Below are positions 26,590 through 35,592 of a stretch of DNA of 64,000 bases, piece by piece. The stretch is taken from positions 6,386,001 to 6,450,000 of the forward strand of contig NZ_CP109496.1 in NCBI RefSeq assembly GCF_036231355.1, in the 5' to 3' direction. The first letter of the stretch is position 1. Every line of letters begins with the position of its first letter. Under the pieces are notes generated by a model that saw only the letters and a program-made list of their open reading frames with translations, had not been told where the DNA came from and did no database searches. The translations under genes were made by a program, and so were the position numbers. Source of the DNA: Streptomyces sp. NBC_01431. Lineage in GTDB: Bacteria > Actinomycetota > Actinomycetes > Streptomycetales > Streptomycetaceae.

Positions 26590-27548
26590 GTCACGAGCTC
26601 CTTGCGGCTGGGGGCGGCGTCGGTGAGGCGCAGGTACACCTCGTCGAGGGTGGGCGGGCGCAGGCCGGCGTCCAGGATCGGGACCCCGGCCGCGTCCAGC
26701 TCGCGCACGATGCGGGGCAGGGTGAGCGTCGGGTCGGCGGACGCGACGCCCACCGTCAGCCGATCGGCGTCCAGGTGGGGCTCGGCGCCGGTCAACTGGT
26801 CCAGAACGGCGGCGGCTTGGGGGAGTGCGTGCGCGTGGGCGACCACGACCTCGGCGTACGAGCCGATCCTGGCCTTGAGCTCGGCGGGGGTGCCGGTGAC
26901 GGCGGCCCGGCCGTGGTCGATCAGGACCACGTCGTCGGCCAGTTGATCGGCCTCCTCCAGGTACTGGGTGGTGAGCAGCACCGTGGTGCCCTCGGCTGTC
27001 AGGGCGCGCACCGCCGCCCAGATCCGGTTGCGGCTCTGCGGGTCGAGACCGGTGGTGGGTTCGTCGAGGAAGAGCACTCGGGGGCGGGTGATCAGGCTCG
27101 CGGCGAGGTCGAGCCGGCGCCGCATGCCGCCGGAGTACGTGCCGGCCGCCCGGTCGGCCGCGTCCAACAGGTCGAACTGCTCCAGGAGCTCGGCGGCGCG
27201 GGCGCGGCCCGCCGTGCCGCGCAGCTTGTGCAGCTTGGCGAACAGCTGGAGGTTCTGCCGACCGGTGAGCTCGATGTCGACCGAGGTGGACTGGCCGGTC
27301 ACGCCGATCGCCCGGCGTACCGCGTCCTGGTCGCGCACCACGTCGTGGCCCGCGACCCGTGCCGAGCCCGCGTCCGGCGCGAGCAGCGTCGTCAGCAGCC
27401 GTACGGCCGTCGTCTTGCCCGCGCCGTTGGGGCCGAGCACCCCGCAGACGGTGCCTTCGGCGACCGCGAGATCGAGGCCGCGCAGCGCGTGGACCTCGCC
27501 GAAGCGCTTCTCCAGACCTTCACTAAGTACAGCGTACGAAGTTGTCAT
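26586..27548 (-). CDS. ABC exporter ATPase (DrrA-like)
   Basis: 320 residues. Walker A LGPNGAGKTTAV, Q-loop GVTGQSTSVD, signature YSGGMRRRLDLAASL, Walker B RVLFLDEPTTGLDP and H-loop TTQYLEEAD are all present. The C-terminal extension of about 90 residues is typical of DrrA-type drug exporters. ATG at 27548 is preferred; GTG three codons upstream is possible. The start region overlaps a second copy of the TetR operator (27524-27540). Confidence 0.95.
   Translation of the reverse strand: MTTSYAVLSEGLEKRFGEVHALRGLDLAVAEGTVCGVLGPNGAGKTTAVRLLTTLLAPDAGSARVAGHDVVRDQDAVRRAIGVTGQSTSVDIELTGRQNLQLFAKLHKLRGTAGRARAAELLEQFDLLDAADRAAGTYSGGMRRRLDLAASLITRPRVLFLDEPTTGLDPQSRNRIWAAVRALTAEGTTVLLTTQYLEEADQLADDVVLIDHGRAAVTGTPAELKARIGSYAEVVVAHAHALPQAAAVLDQLTGAEPHLDADRLTVGVASADPTLTLPRIVRELDAAGVPILDAGLRPPTLDEVYLRLTDAAPSRKELVT
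27524..27540. promoter_or_regulatory. Second TetR operator, inside the ABC ATPase start
   Basis: Read on the minus strand TTCGTACGCTGTACTTA matches the main palindrome at 14 of 17 positions. Centre-to-centre distance is 44 bp, about four helical turns, so two dimers could bind on one DNA face. Confidence 0.6.
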
Positions 27549-27567
27549 GCGGCCCACCGTACCGCAC

Positions 27568-27584
27568 TACGTACGCCGTACGTA
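27568..27584. promoter_or_regulatory. Palindromic operator between ABC exporter and TetR gene
   Basis: TACGTACG-C-CGTACGTA is a perfect 17-bp palindrome in the 64-base divergent intergenic region. It very likely is the site for the TetR protein encoded at 27613, repressing both directions. Confidence 0.8.
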
Positions 27585-27612
27585 ACTACGATGGGGGGCG
27601 AGGTGATGATCC

Positions 27613-28320
27613 ATGGCAGGGCGACCTGCTGAACCAGAAGTGATCTGGGCGCGCCCCGAGCGCGCCGGACGGGGCCCCAGGCCCGCATTCAGCCGTGCCG
27701 ACATCGCGGCCGCCGCCGTGCGGATCGCGGACGCGGACGGCATCGACGCGCTCTCCATGCGCCGGGTCGCGGCCGAGCTCGGCTGCGGAACGATGTCGCT
27801 GTACAACTACGTCCCGCGCAAGGAGGACCTGTACGAGCTGATGGTGGACGCGGTCAGCGCCGAGTACGAGCTCAGCGCTCCGACGGGCGACTGGCGGGCG
27901 GACATGATCGGCCTCGCCCGGCAGACCCGGGCGCTGATGCACCGCCACCCGTGGCTACCCCGGCTGATGTCCCCGGTGTACGGCTTCAGCCCCAACGCGC
28001 TGCGCTACCTGGAGCACTGCCTGGCCTGCCTGGAGCCGCTGGACCTGAAGGCCGGGACGAAGATGGAGCTGATCGCCTCGGTGACCGGCGTCGTCACGAC
28101 CTACGTCGCCAACGAGATCGCCACGGCGGAGCGGGCGCGCTCGCTGCCGTGGTCGGTGGAACAGGAGCACGGCGTGCGGATCGCCTACCTCTTCAGCCAG
28201 GTCTCCACCGGCCGCTACCCCCGCCTCGCCGCCGCCTTCGCCGAGGACTCGGGCCCCATTGACCTGGACGCGGTGTTCGACCGGGCCCTGACCAGGACGC
28301 TCGACTCCTTCGGTCGCTGA
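27613..28320 (+). CDS. TetR-family repressor of the ABC exporter
   Basis: 235 residues. The N-terminal helix-turn-helix is ALSMRRVAAELGCGTMSLYNYVPRKEDL; the C-terminal part has a TetR_C-like ligand domain (VTTYVANE, SLPWSVEQEHG). Divergent to a DrrAB-type exporter with two palindromes between, so it most likely senses the exported compound and derepresses the pump. GAGGTGAT is the ribosome site before ATG at 27613. Confidence 0.93.
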   Translation: MAGRPAEPEVIWARPERAGRGPRPAFSRADIAAAAVRIADADGIDALSMRRVAAELGCGTMSLYNYVPRKEDLYELMVDAVSAEYELSAPTGDWRADMIGLARQTRALMHRHPWLPRLMSPVYGFSPNALRYLEHCLACLEPLDLKAGTKMELIASVTGVVTTYVANEIATAERARSLPWSVEQEHGVRIAYLFSQVSTGRYPRLAAAFAEDSGPIDLDAVFDRALTRTLDSFGR

Positions 28321-28366
28321 GCGCTCCGCCGCAGGCGGCGTTCCCCGGCTGCGGGACGGCCGCGGG

Positions 28367-28404
28367 ATGGTCGCGCGGTTCCCCGCGCCCCTTCGGGGCG
28401 TGGG
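28367..28404. repeat. Dispersed intergenic hairpin element (copy 2) / terminator
   Basis: TGGTCGCGCGGTTCCCCGCG leads into a 10-bp stem (28382-28404, one G-U pair) closed by CTTCGG, an extra-stable UUCG loop. It follows the TetR stop and resembles elements near 13866 and 46337. I recall similar sequences in many Streptomyces intergenic regions. Confidence 0.65.
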
Positions 28405-28490
28405 TGGCGCACCCGGCTTCCCGCGGGACCGGCCGGGCACTCGCCAACACCGATTTCCGGCTGGGCCCCACAGCCGTGCAGGATGACCCC

Positions 28491-29024
28491 ATGACCGAGA
28501 TCCGCACCCCCCGCCTCCTCCTGCGCCGATGGACCGACGACGACCTCGTTCCCATGGCGGAGATCAACGCCGACCCGGAGGTCATGCGCTGGATCGGTGA
28601 CGGCTCGGTCCGTGACCTGGAGCAGACCGCCGAGGACATCGAGAGCTGGGAGGAGGAGTGGGACGAGGAGGGCTTCGGCCTGTTCGCCGTCGAGCTGCTC
28701 GCCTCCGGTGAACTGATCGGCTTCGCCGGCCTCTCGGTCGCCGAGTTCCAGCCGGAGGGTGTGCCCGACGTACAGATCAGCTGGCGCCTTGGCCGACCGT
28801 TCTGGGGTCAGGGGTATGCCTCCGAAGCCGCCCACGCCACCTTGGAGTTCGCCCTCCAGGACCGCGGGCTCGACGGGGTCATCAGCATCACGCACCTGAG
28901 CAACACCGCCTCCGAGAACGTCTCGCGCAAGCTCGGCATGGACCTGGCGAGCGAGATGCGGCACCCGGTGTACAAGACCCCGCAGCACATCCACACCATC
29001 GACCTGACGGAATACGCCGGCTGA
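28491..29024 (+). CDS. GNAT-family (RimJ/RimL-type) acetyltransferase
   Basis: 177 residues. It begins IRTPRLLLRRWTDDDL, a typical RimJ/RimL-like start, with the acetyl-CoA loop in WRLGRPFWGQGYASEAAHATLEFA and NTASENVSRKLGM at the end of the fold. Related enzymes acetylate ribosomal protein N-termini or small amines; the target here is unknown. ATG at 28491. It ends seven bases from the convergent type ISP-like gene. Confidence 0.88.
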   Translation: MTEIRTPRLLLRRWTDDDLVPMAEINADPEVMRWIGDGSVRDLEQTAEDIESWEEEWDEEGFGLFAVELLASGELIGFAGLSVAEFQPEGVPDVQISWRLGRPFWGQGYASEAAHATLEFALQDRGLDGVISITHLSNTASENVSRKLGMDLASEMRHPVYKTPQHIHTIDLTEYAG

Positions 29025-29031
29025 CACCCCC

Positions 29032-30270
29032 TCAGATGAGGGCGAACTGTCCGCCGGGACCCTCCTCGTGGTGGTCGAACACGGACGCCGGGCGGCGCGC
29101 GGCGTGCGGCACCGGCAGCACTCCGGCCGCCGCCAGGTGCTCCCGGGTGAGCGGCGGCCCGATCTCCAACTCGGCCTGATCCGTGCCCAGTTCGGCCAGC
29201 AGTGCGAGCACCGTGATCAGTTCGAGCAGGTCGGAGGTCCACTCCTGCGGCCAGCTCGTCGGGCCCACCGCGCGCAGCGTGCCCGGCTCCGTGGGTTCCG
29301 TACGCCGCTGGAACCACAGCTCGATCATCCGCACACCGCCCACCCGGAACTCCCAGGCCTGTCGCGGCACCGGAGAGATCCGGCCGCCCTCACCCACGTG
29401 CAGGGTCTCCTCCTCGGCCGCGTACCGCAGCTCCCGCGGGCGGGCCGGGAGCGCGGCCCGCACATACGGGCGCCGCCCGCCCGGCAGCCGCGGCTTCTCG
29501 CCGCCGTGCGCCCCGCGTAGCATCACCGCACGCATCCGCCTGCCCAACTCCACTCCTGTGAACCAGAGTTGGGGGTCTGCGGTCAGCGGGACCGTACAGC
29601 CCCCAGGGCCCGGACGGGCGGCCGCCACGATCCAGGCGAGCACGTCGAAGGGCGTGACATCGCATCCGTACGTCCGGCACAGAAAGGCGAGCAGACCCGG
29701 GGCGAGGTTGGGTTCGAGGCCGTCCGGGCGGCGGTGCAGCGGACGGATACGGCCCGGCCGCCCGGTGGGGGAGCGGCCGTCGGGCAGCACCGCCGAGACG
29801 GTCAGCGCGGGACCGGCCTCCCCCCAGCCCTCACCTTTCCTTCGAGCACGGGGGACCCCCGTCGATACGTACCCCTGCTCGATCACGAAGAGCTGCCGCT
29901 CGTCGGCCACCCGCCACAGTTCGGGGCGGGCCGCGTCGATCAGGCGCTGGTCCGGTATCAGCCACTGCTCGTCGAAGGGGCCGTGCTGGATGCGCACCGG
30001 GCCGGGGCAGGTGCCCCGCTCCTGGGCGAAGGGGCCGGTGCCGGCCGTCCGGCCGGGCAGCGCGGCGACCGCGGAGCGCGGCGTACGTGCCCGGCTCGGG
30101 CCGAACAGCCGCTCCCGGTCGGCCCCTTCGGACCGTACGAGCAGATCCCAGCGGGCCCGCAGGGTCCGCTCGTCGGGCGCCACCACCCAGTCGCGCCCCA
30201 GCCGCAGCGGAGCCACCGACCAGGGCATCAGGTCGTCGAGGAGAGGCACGTCATCGCTCACAGCCAGCAT
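29032..30270 (-). CDS. Stand-alone type ISP restriction-modification C-terminal (specificity) domain
   Basis: 412 residues. The pattern HGPFDEQWLIPDQRLIDAARPELWRV, the middle LLAFLCRTYGCDVTPFDVLAWI and the late RQAWEFRVGGVRMIELWFQRR match the target-recognition domain of single-chain type ISP enzymes such as LlaBIII. Full enzymes are ~1500 residues with nuclease, helicase and methylase modules; none is present here or nearby. The protein could be a domesticated DNA-reading module or an accessory subunit. ATG at 30270 has no clear ribosome site; GTG at 30261 and MPWSVAPL further in are alternatives. Confidence 0.78.
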   Translation of the reverse strand: MLAVSDDVPLLDDLMPWSVAPLRLGRDWVVAPDERTLRARWDLLVRSEGADRERLFGPSRARTPRSAVAALPGRTAGTGPFAQERGTCPGPVRIQHGPFDEQWLIPDQRLIDAARPELWRVADERQLFVIEQGYVSTGVPRARRKGEGWGEAGPALTVSAVLPDGRSPTGRPGRIRPLHRRPDGLEPNLAPGLLAFLCRTYGCDVTPFDVLAWIVAAARPGPGGCTVPLTADPQLWFTGVELGRRMRAVMLRGAHGGEKPRLPGGRRPYVRAALPARPRELRYAAEEETLHVGEGGRISPVPRQAWEFRVGGVRMIELWFQRRTEPTEPGTLRAVGPTSWPQEWTSDLLELITVLALLAELGTDQAELEIGPPLTREHLAAAGVLPVPHAARRPASVFDHHEEGPGGQFALI

Positions 30271-30396
30271 GCTAGGCGCGCGGCGCGAGCGGCGTCGCTC
30301 GGCCGCGGGGTCGACCGCGCCTTCCCGGTGCCCCTTCAAGGCGCGGAACCGGACCGGGCTGCCACGCCACCGCTCGGTGCCGCACGCGCCCCCGGA

Positions 30397-31149
30397 TCAG
30401 CGGGCCTCGACAGTCACCGAGAACGCGAAGCGGTCGCCGCGGTAGTGGATCCGGGCGACGTCCACCACCTGGCCGGCGCCGTCGTAGGCGATGCCCGTGT
30501 AGTGCAGGATCGGTGAGAGCAGCGGCACTTGGAGCAGTTCGGCGGTGACCGGATCGGCGAGGCGGGCCTCCACGGTGTCCGTGATGCGGCCGATGTCCAC
30601 CCCCACCGCGTCCCGCAACACCTTCGTCATCGGCCAGCGCTCCAGATCGGCGAGGTCGATCCGCTCGGCCACCTCCGGACGCACCGTGTTGTGCGCCCAG
30701 TTGGTGGGCTCGCCGTTCTCGCCGTCGCGCCGCAACCGCCGGTACGTCACGACCTGCGGGCACTGCGGGAAGTACGCTGCCAGATCCCCGGGCACCGGCT
30801 CCGGGCCGTGGCCCAGGATCGTGGTGTGCTCGCCCGACTGCTGGGCCACGATCGCGTCGATCGAGCCGAGCAGCCGGACCGGGGAAGCGCGGCGGGCGGC
30901 GGGGTCGATGAAGGTGCCGCGCCGCCGGTGCCTGGTGATCAGGCCCTCCTCCTCCAGCTCCTTGAGCGCCTGGCGCATCGTGAGCACGCTCACCCCGAAG
31001 TGCGCCGCGAGCTGCTCCTCGGTGGGCAGTCGCAGCGAGGCGTCGGGAGAGCGGCCCAGTATCGAGGCGCGCAACGACTGGGAGACCTGGTACCAGAGCG
31101 GCAGCTTCCGGTTCAGGACCAGGGAGTCGGGTGCGAAGGAGGAGGTCAC
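30397..31149 (-). CDS. GntR-family regulator with UTRA effector domain (HutC type)
   Basis: 250 residues. The winged helix covers about 15-82 (LPTEEQLAAHFGVSVLTMRQALKELEEEGLI, RRGTFI). A UTRA domain follows, with LRRDGENGEPTNWAHNTV and ILHYTGIAYDGAGQVVDVARIHYRGDRF. The start is GTG at 31149, 23 bases after the hmgA stop on the same strand, so the two genes are probably one operon and tyrosine/homogentisate catabolism is the likely control target. Confidence 0.93.
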   Translation of the reverse strand: MTSSFAPDSLVLNRKLPLWYQVSQSLRASILGRSPDASLRLPTEEQLAAHFGVSVLTMRQALKELEEEGLITRHRRRGTFIDPAARRASPVRLLGSIDAIVAQQSGEHTTILGHGPEPVPGDLAAYFPQCPQVVTYRRLRRDGENGEPTNWAHNTVRPEVAERIDLADLERWPMTKVLRDAVGVDIGRITDTVEARLADPVTAELLQVPLLSPILHYTGIAYDGAGQVVDVARIHYRGDRFAFSVTVEAR

Positions 31150-31172
31150 AGATGATCCGTATCAGGTGGCGC

Positions 31173-32498
31173 TCAGGCGGGGAAGTGGCGCTGGAGACCC
31201 TGCCACACCTCGTCGTAACCCCGCTGGAGGTGTCCGGCCGTCGCCGCCTGCCCGGTGGCGGTGACCGGCCAGCGCGTCTCGAACATGAAGGCGAGGCCGT
31301 CGTCGATCTTCTGCGGCTTCAGCTCGGCGGCGCTCGCCCGGTCGAAGGTCTCCCGGTCCGGTCCGTGCGCCGACATCATGTTGTGCAGCGAGCCGCCGCC
31401 GGGCACGAAGCCTTCGGCCTTGGCGTCGTACGCGCCCTCGATCAGGCCCATGTACTCGCTCATCACGTTGCGGTGGAAGTACGGCGGCCGGAAGGTGTCC
31501 TCGCCGACCAGCCAGCGCGGCGCGAACACCACGAAGTCGACCCCGGCCAGGCCCGGGGTGTCGGACGGCGAGGTGAGCACCGTGAAGATCGACGGGTCGG
31601 GGTGGTCGTAGCTGATGGTGCCGATGACATTGAAGGTGCGCAGGTCGTAGACGTACGGCGTGTGGTTGCCGTGCCAGGCGACCACGTCCAGCGGGGAGTG
31701 GTCGTACGTCGCGGCCCACAGGTTGCCGCAGAACTTGTTGACGACCTCGACCGGCCCTTCGGCGTCCTCGTACGCGGCGGTGGGCGCCCGGAAGTCCCGT
31801 GCGTTGGCGAGACCGTTGGCGCCGATCGGACCGAGGTCGGGGAGCTGGAAGGGCTGCCCGTAGTTCTCGCACACGTAACCGCGGGCACTGTCGTCCAGGA
31901 GCTCGACCCTGAAGCGCACGCCGCGCGGGATCAGGGCGACCTCGCCGGGGCGGGCGGCGAGCAGGCCGAACTCGGTGCGCAGGAGCAGTCCACCCTGCTC
32001 GGGGACGATCAGGAGTTCGCCGTCGGCGTCGCTGAACACCCGTGATTCCATCGAGGAGTTGGCGTGGTAGAGGTGCACCGCCATGCCGGTGCGCTGGGTG
32101 GCGTCGCCGTTGCCGCCGAGCGTCCACAGGCCCGCCAGCCAGTCGGTGCCGGACGGCGGCTCGGGCAGCGGGTTCCAGCGCAGCCGGTTCGGGTCGGGGA
32201 CCGTCTCGGTGAAGGGCGCCGAGCGGAGGTGGCCGTTGTCGGTGCGGGTGAACGCCGGGTGCGCGGCCGACGGGCGGATCCGGTAGAGCCAGGAGCGGCG
32301 GTTGTGGGCGCGCGGCTCGGTGAAGGCGGAGCCGCTGAGCTGCTCCGCGTACAGGCCCAGCGGGGCGCGCTGGGGGGAGTTGCGGCCGTGCGGGAGGGCG
32401 CCGGGGACGGCCTCCGAACTGTGCTCGTTGCCGAAGCCGCAGGAGTAGGCGAGGCCCTGTGCGGTCTTCCTCGCCTGTTCACCGGTTGTCGTCGTCAT
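31173..32498 (-). CDS. hmgA: Homogentisate 1,2-dioxygenase
   Basis: 441 residues, normal length. The enzyme opens the homogentisate ring to maleylacetoacetate in tyrosine and phenylalanine breakdown. It begins with the family start [22 protein letters not shown]; the Fe(II) ligands fit [11 protein letters not shown] (His and Glu) and MMSAHGPD (second His). AGGAGAG precedes ATG at 32498. maiA/fahA-like partners are not adjacent. A TetR gene diverges from it across a region holding a 7-bp inverted repeat, and a GntR gene follows it. Confidence 0.97.
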   Translation of the reverse strand: MTTTTGEQARKTAQGLAYSCGFGNEHSSEAVPGALPHGRNSPQRAPLGLYAEQLSGSAFTEPRAHNRRSWLYRIRPSAAHPAFTRTDNGHLRSAPFTETVPDPNRLRWNPLPEPPSGTDWLAGLWTLGGNGDATQRTGMAVHLYHANSSMESRVFSDADGELLIVPEQGGLLLRTEFGLLAARPGEVALIPRGVRFRVELLDDSARGYVCENYGQPFQLPDLGPIGANGLANARDFRAPTAAYEDAEGPVEVVNKFCGNLWAATYDHSPLDVVAWHGNHTPYVYDLRTFNVIGTISYDHPDPSIFTVLTSPSDTPGLAGVDFVVFAPRWLVGEDTFRPPYFHRNVMSEYMGLIEGAYDAKAEGFVPGGGSLHNMMSAHGPDRETFDRASAAELKPQKIDDGLAFMFETRWPVTATGQAATAGHLQRGYDEVWQGLQRHFPA

Positions 32499-32525
32499 CG
32501 TCCGCTCTCCTGCTTGCCGTGCCGG

Positions 32526-32549
32526 AATCCTATGCTCAACCGTAGGATT
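32526..32549. promoter_or_regulatory. Inverted repeat in the hmgA/tetR divergent promoter
   Basis: AATCCTA-N10-TAGGATT, perfect 7-bp arms, lies between hmgA and the divergent TetR gene. It is a good candidate operator for that TetR protein or for the downstream GntR. Confidence 0.6.
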
Positions 32550-32601
32550 ACGATCGGGACGCGTCAACGGGAAAACCGGCCGGGCCGGGCATGATGGGCC
32601 C

Positions 32602-33222
32602 GTGCCTCCTGCTCCTGATGTCCACGCGAACCTCCGTCGCGCGCCCGTGCAGCGGCGCAGCGCCGAGCGGCTGTCCCGGATACTCGACGCCTGCGCCGAA
32701 CTCCTCGACGAGACCGGCTACGAAGAGCTCTCGACGCGGGCCGTGGCCCAGCGCGCGGGCGTGCCCATCGGTTCCGTCTACCGCTTCTTCGGAAACAAAC
32801 GGGCCATGGCCGAGGCGCTCGCCGCCCGCAACCTCGACCGCTACGCCGTCATGATCAACGCGCGCCTGGAGAGCATCGACGCGGCCGACTGGCGGGGCGC
32901 CGTCGACGCGGTCCTGGACGAGTACCTCGTCCTGAAACAGACGGTGCCCGGCTTCAACCTGGTCGACTTCGGCGGTCCCCAGCCGGTGCCCGACCCCTCC
33001 TCCGACGCCAACCACCTGCTCGCAGACCGGCTCGCCGAACTCCTCCCGGCCCAGTTCGGCCGCACCCTGGACGCGGATCTGCGGCGGGTCATCCTGGTCG
33101 CGGTGGAGGCTGCCGACGCCACCCTGCGTCTCGCCTTCCGCACGGACCCGCAGGGCGACCCCCACATCGTCGCCCAGACGCGGGAGCTGCTGCACGCGTA
33201 TCTCGCCCGGACCCTGGACTGA
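32602..33222 (+). CDS. TetR-family regulator divergent from hmgA
   Basis: 206 residues. Helix-turn-helix: [31 protein letters not shown]. The ligand half ends [22 protein letters not shown]. The start is GTG at 32602. Placement suggests control of hmgA and itself. The molybdopterin oxidoreductase gene lies 77 bases downstream on the same strand but has its own palindrome upstream. Confidence 0.9.
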   Translation: MPPAPDVHANLRRAPVQRRSAERLSRILDACAELLDETGYEELSTRAVAQRAGVPIGSVYRFFGNKRAMAEALAARNLDRYAVMINARLESIDAADWRGAVDAVLDEYLVLKQTVPGFNLVDFGGPQPVPDPSSDANHLLADRLAELLPAQFGRTLDADLRRVILVAVEAADATLRLAFRTDPQGDPHIVAQTRELLHAYLARTLD

Positions 33223-33243
33223 TCCGTCCGGGACCTCCCGCGC

Positions 33244-33261
33244 ATGCCTACCGGTCGGTAT
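33244..33261. promoter_or_regulatory. TetR-type operator upstream of molybdopterin oxidoreductase
   Basis: ATGCCTACCGGTCGGTAT fits the pattern AT-RCnnACnnGTnnGT-AT shared with sites at 52375 and 58571 (one mismatch in the ACnnACnnGTnnGT core). It is nearly palindromic and lies about 40 bases before the start codon. Confidence 0.6.
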
Positions 33262-33299
33262 GCTCGAAGCGCCCGCGCGCCGCCGCCCTGGGAGGACGT

Positions 33300-35525
33300 A
33301 TGTCCCGCACCGCCCTGCGTATCTGCCCGCTCTGCGAAGCCACCTGCGGGCTGAGCCTCACCCTGGAGGGCGGCCGGATCACCGGCGCCCGGGGCGACGC
33401 GGACGACGTGTTCAGCCAGGGGTTCATCTGCCCCAAGGGCGCCTCCCTCGGGGACGTCGACAGCGACCCCGACCGGCTCACCACACCGCTCGTACGGCGC
33501 GACGGCGTCCTTGAGCCGGCCGGCTGGGCCGAGGCCTTCGACGCGATCGCCGCCCGGCTGCGGCCGATAGTCGAGCGGTACGGGCCCGACGCGGTGGGCG
33601 TGGTGCTCGGCAATCCCAACGTCCACACCATGGCCGGAGCCCTCTACCCGACCGCCCTGCTGCGCGCGCTGGGCACCCACAACCTCTTCACCGCGAGCAC
33701 GCTCGACCAGATGCCCAAGCACGTCTCCAGCGGGCTGCTGTACGGCGACCCGTTGGCCATCCCGGTGCCCGACCTGGACCACACCGGACATCTGCTGCTG
33801 CTCGGCGCCAACCCGCTCGAATCCAACGGCAGCCTGTGCACCGCCCCCGACTTCCCGGGCAAGCTCAAGGCCCTGCGCCGGCGCGGCGGCACGCTCACCG
33901 TGGTCGACCCGCGCCGCACCCGCACCGCGAAGCTGGCCGACCGGCACGTCGCCATCCGGCCCGGCACCGACGCCCTGCTGCTCGCCTCGATCGCCCAGGT
34001 GCTCTTCGAGGAGAAGCTCACCGCGCCCGGGGACCTGGCCGAGCAGCTCGAAGGGTTCGATGAACTGGCCCGCGAACTGAGGGAGTTCACGCCCGAGGCC
34101 GTCGCCGCCGCCTGCGACGTGGAGCCGGCCGACATCCGGGTCATGGCCCGCGAACTCGCCGCCGCGCCCACCGCGGCCGTATACGGCCGGATCGGCAGCT
34201 GCACCGTCGAGCACGGTACCCTGGCCAGCTGGTTGGTCGACGTACTCAACGTTCTCACCGGCAACCTCGACCGGCCCGGCGGCGCGCTCTTCCCGCTCTC
34301 CGCCACCGACCGGGCCCCGCGGCCGGCCGGACCCGGCAAGGGATTCGCGCTCGGGCGCTGGCACAGCCGGGTCGCACGGCACCCGGAGGCGAAGTCCGAA
34401 CTGCCCATCGCCGCGCTCGCCGAGGAGATCGAGACACCGGGCGAGGGACAGATCCGCGCGGTCATCGCGTGCGCGGCCAACCCCGTGCTCTCCGCGCCGG
34501 ACGGCGACCGGCTCGACCGGGCGCTCGCCGGGCTGGACTTCATGATCAGCATCGACCCGTACCTGAACGAGACCTCGCTGCACGCCGATGTCGTACTGCC
34601 CCCGCCGCCGCCCTCGCAGAGCGCGCACTTCGACTTCACCTTCAACGCCTTCGCCGTCCGCAACCAGGTCCGCTACACGCGGGCCGCGGTGCCGCTCGCC
34701 GAGGGGCGCATGGACGAGTGCGAGATCCACGCCCGGCTGGTGCTCGCCGTCAGCGGGATGCACGGCGCCGAGCCCGCCGCGGTGGACACCATGGTCATCG
34801 ACCGCACGCTGGCCGCCGCGGTTGCCGACCCGCACTCCGCCGTGCACGGCCAGGACGCCAAGGCGCTCGCCGCCCGCCTCGCCGGAGCGAGCGGGCCCGA
34901 GCGCCGTCTCGACCTCATGCTCAGGCTCGGCCCCTACGGCGACGGCTTCGGGGCGCGGGCCGACGGCCTCACCCTGGAGCGGGTGCTGGCCCACCCTCAC
35001 GGCATCGACCTCGGGCCGCTTCAGCCCCGTCTCCCGCAGGTCCTCAGGACCCGCAGCGGGCGGATCGAACTGCTCCCCGCGCCCGTCGCCGCCGACCTGC
35101 CCCGGCTGCGCGCCGCCCTCGAAGAGCGTCCCGCCTCCCTCGTGCTCGTCGGCCGGCGTCATCTGCGCTCCAACAACAGCTGGCTGCACAACATCCCCGC
35201 CCTCAACGGCGGTTCCAACCGCTGCACACTTCAGATCCACCCCGACGACGCGGCCCGGCTTGGCCTCGCCGACGGCGCCGAGGTACGGATCACGTCGGAC
35301 GGCGGCGCGGTCGCGGCCCCCGTGGAGATCACCGACAGCGTGCGCAGGGGCGTCGTCAGCCTGCCGCACGGCTGGGGACACACCAGGCCCGGCAGCCGGC
35401 TCGCGGTGGCGGCCGACCGCCCCGGCGTCAACGTCAATCAGCTGCTCGACGGCTCCCGGCTCGACCCCCTGTCGGGGACCTCGGTGCTCAACGGCTTCCC
35501 CGTCACCCTCGTACCCCTGCCGTGA
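33300..35525 (+). CDS. Molybdopterin-dependent oxidoreductase (FdhF/BisC family)
   Basis: 741 residues. An N-terminal 4Fe-4S site is formed by Cys9, Cys12, Cys16 and Cys44 (CPLCEATC and ICPKG). The molybdopterin domain has TLDQMPKHVSSGLLYG where the Mo ligand is expected; Asp appears where formate dehydrogenases have Cys/Sec, suggesting a different chemistry. GANPLESNGS and VDPRRTRTAKLADRH are pterin-binding loops, and the C-terminal beta domain includes RSNNSWLHNIP. No electron-transfer subunit is beside it. GGGAGG precedes ATG at 33300. Substrate unknown. Confidence 0.92.
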   Translation: MSRTALRICPLCEATCGLSLTLEGGRITGARGDADDVFSQGFICPKGASLGDVDSDPDRLTTPLVRRDGVLEPAGWAEAFDAIAARLRPIVERYGPDAVGVVLGNPNVHTMAGALYPTALLRALGTHNLFTASTLDQMPKHVSSGLLYGDPLAIPVPDLDHTGHLLLLGANPLESNGSLCTAPDFPGKLKALRRRGGTLTVVDPRRTRTAKLADRHVAIRPGTDALLLASIAQVLFEEKLTAPGDLAEQLEGFDELARELREFTPEAVAAACDVEPADIRVMARELAAAPTAAVYGRIGSCTVEHGTLASWLVDVLNVLTGNLDRPGGALFPLSATDRAPRPAGPGKGFALGRWHSRVARHPEAKSELPIAALAEEIETPGEGQIRAVIACAANPVLSAPDGDRLDRALAGLDFMISIDPYLNETSLHADVVLPPPPPSQSAHFDFTFNAFAVRNQVRYTRAAVPLAEGRMDECEIHARLVLAVSGMHGAEPAAVDTMVIDRTLAAAVADPHSAVHGQDAKALAARLAGASGPERRLDLMLRLGPYGDGFGARADGLTLERVLAHPHGIDLGPLQPRLPQVLRTRSGRIELLPAPVAADLPRLRAALEERPASLVLVGRRHLRSNNSWLHNIPALNGGSNRCTLQIHPDDAARLGLADGAEVRITSDGGAVAAPVEITDSVRRGVVSLPHGWGHTRPGSRLAVAADRPGVNVNQLLDGSRLDPLSGTSVLNGFPVTLVPLP

Positions 35526-35562
35526 CCTGGAGTTTTGCTCGTATTGCTCAGGTGTCAACATC

Positions 35563-35592
35563 TTGTTAAGGATTGAAACGGCGACCTAACGT
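35563..35592 (+). promoter_or_regulatory. Possible promoter of the citrate transporter gene
   Basis: TTGTTA (35563-35568) and TAACGT (35587-35592) are separated by 18 bases and resemble vegetative -35/-10 elements. The -10 overlaps the left arm of the leader inverted repeat. Confidence 0.45.

Noticed and set aside
32841-35561. 906-codon antisense frame over the molybdopterin oxidoreductase
   Set aside because: Mirror of a real gene with strong GC3 bias; no domain or motif seen, and the sense strand has Fe-S cysteines and pterin motifs.
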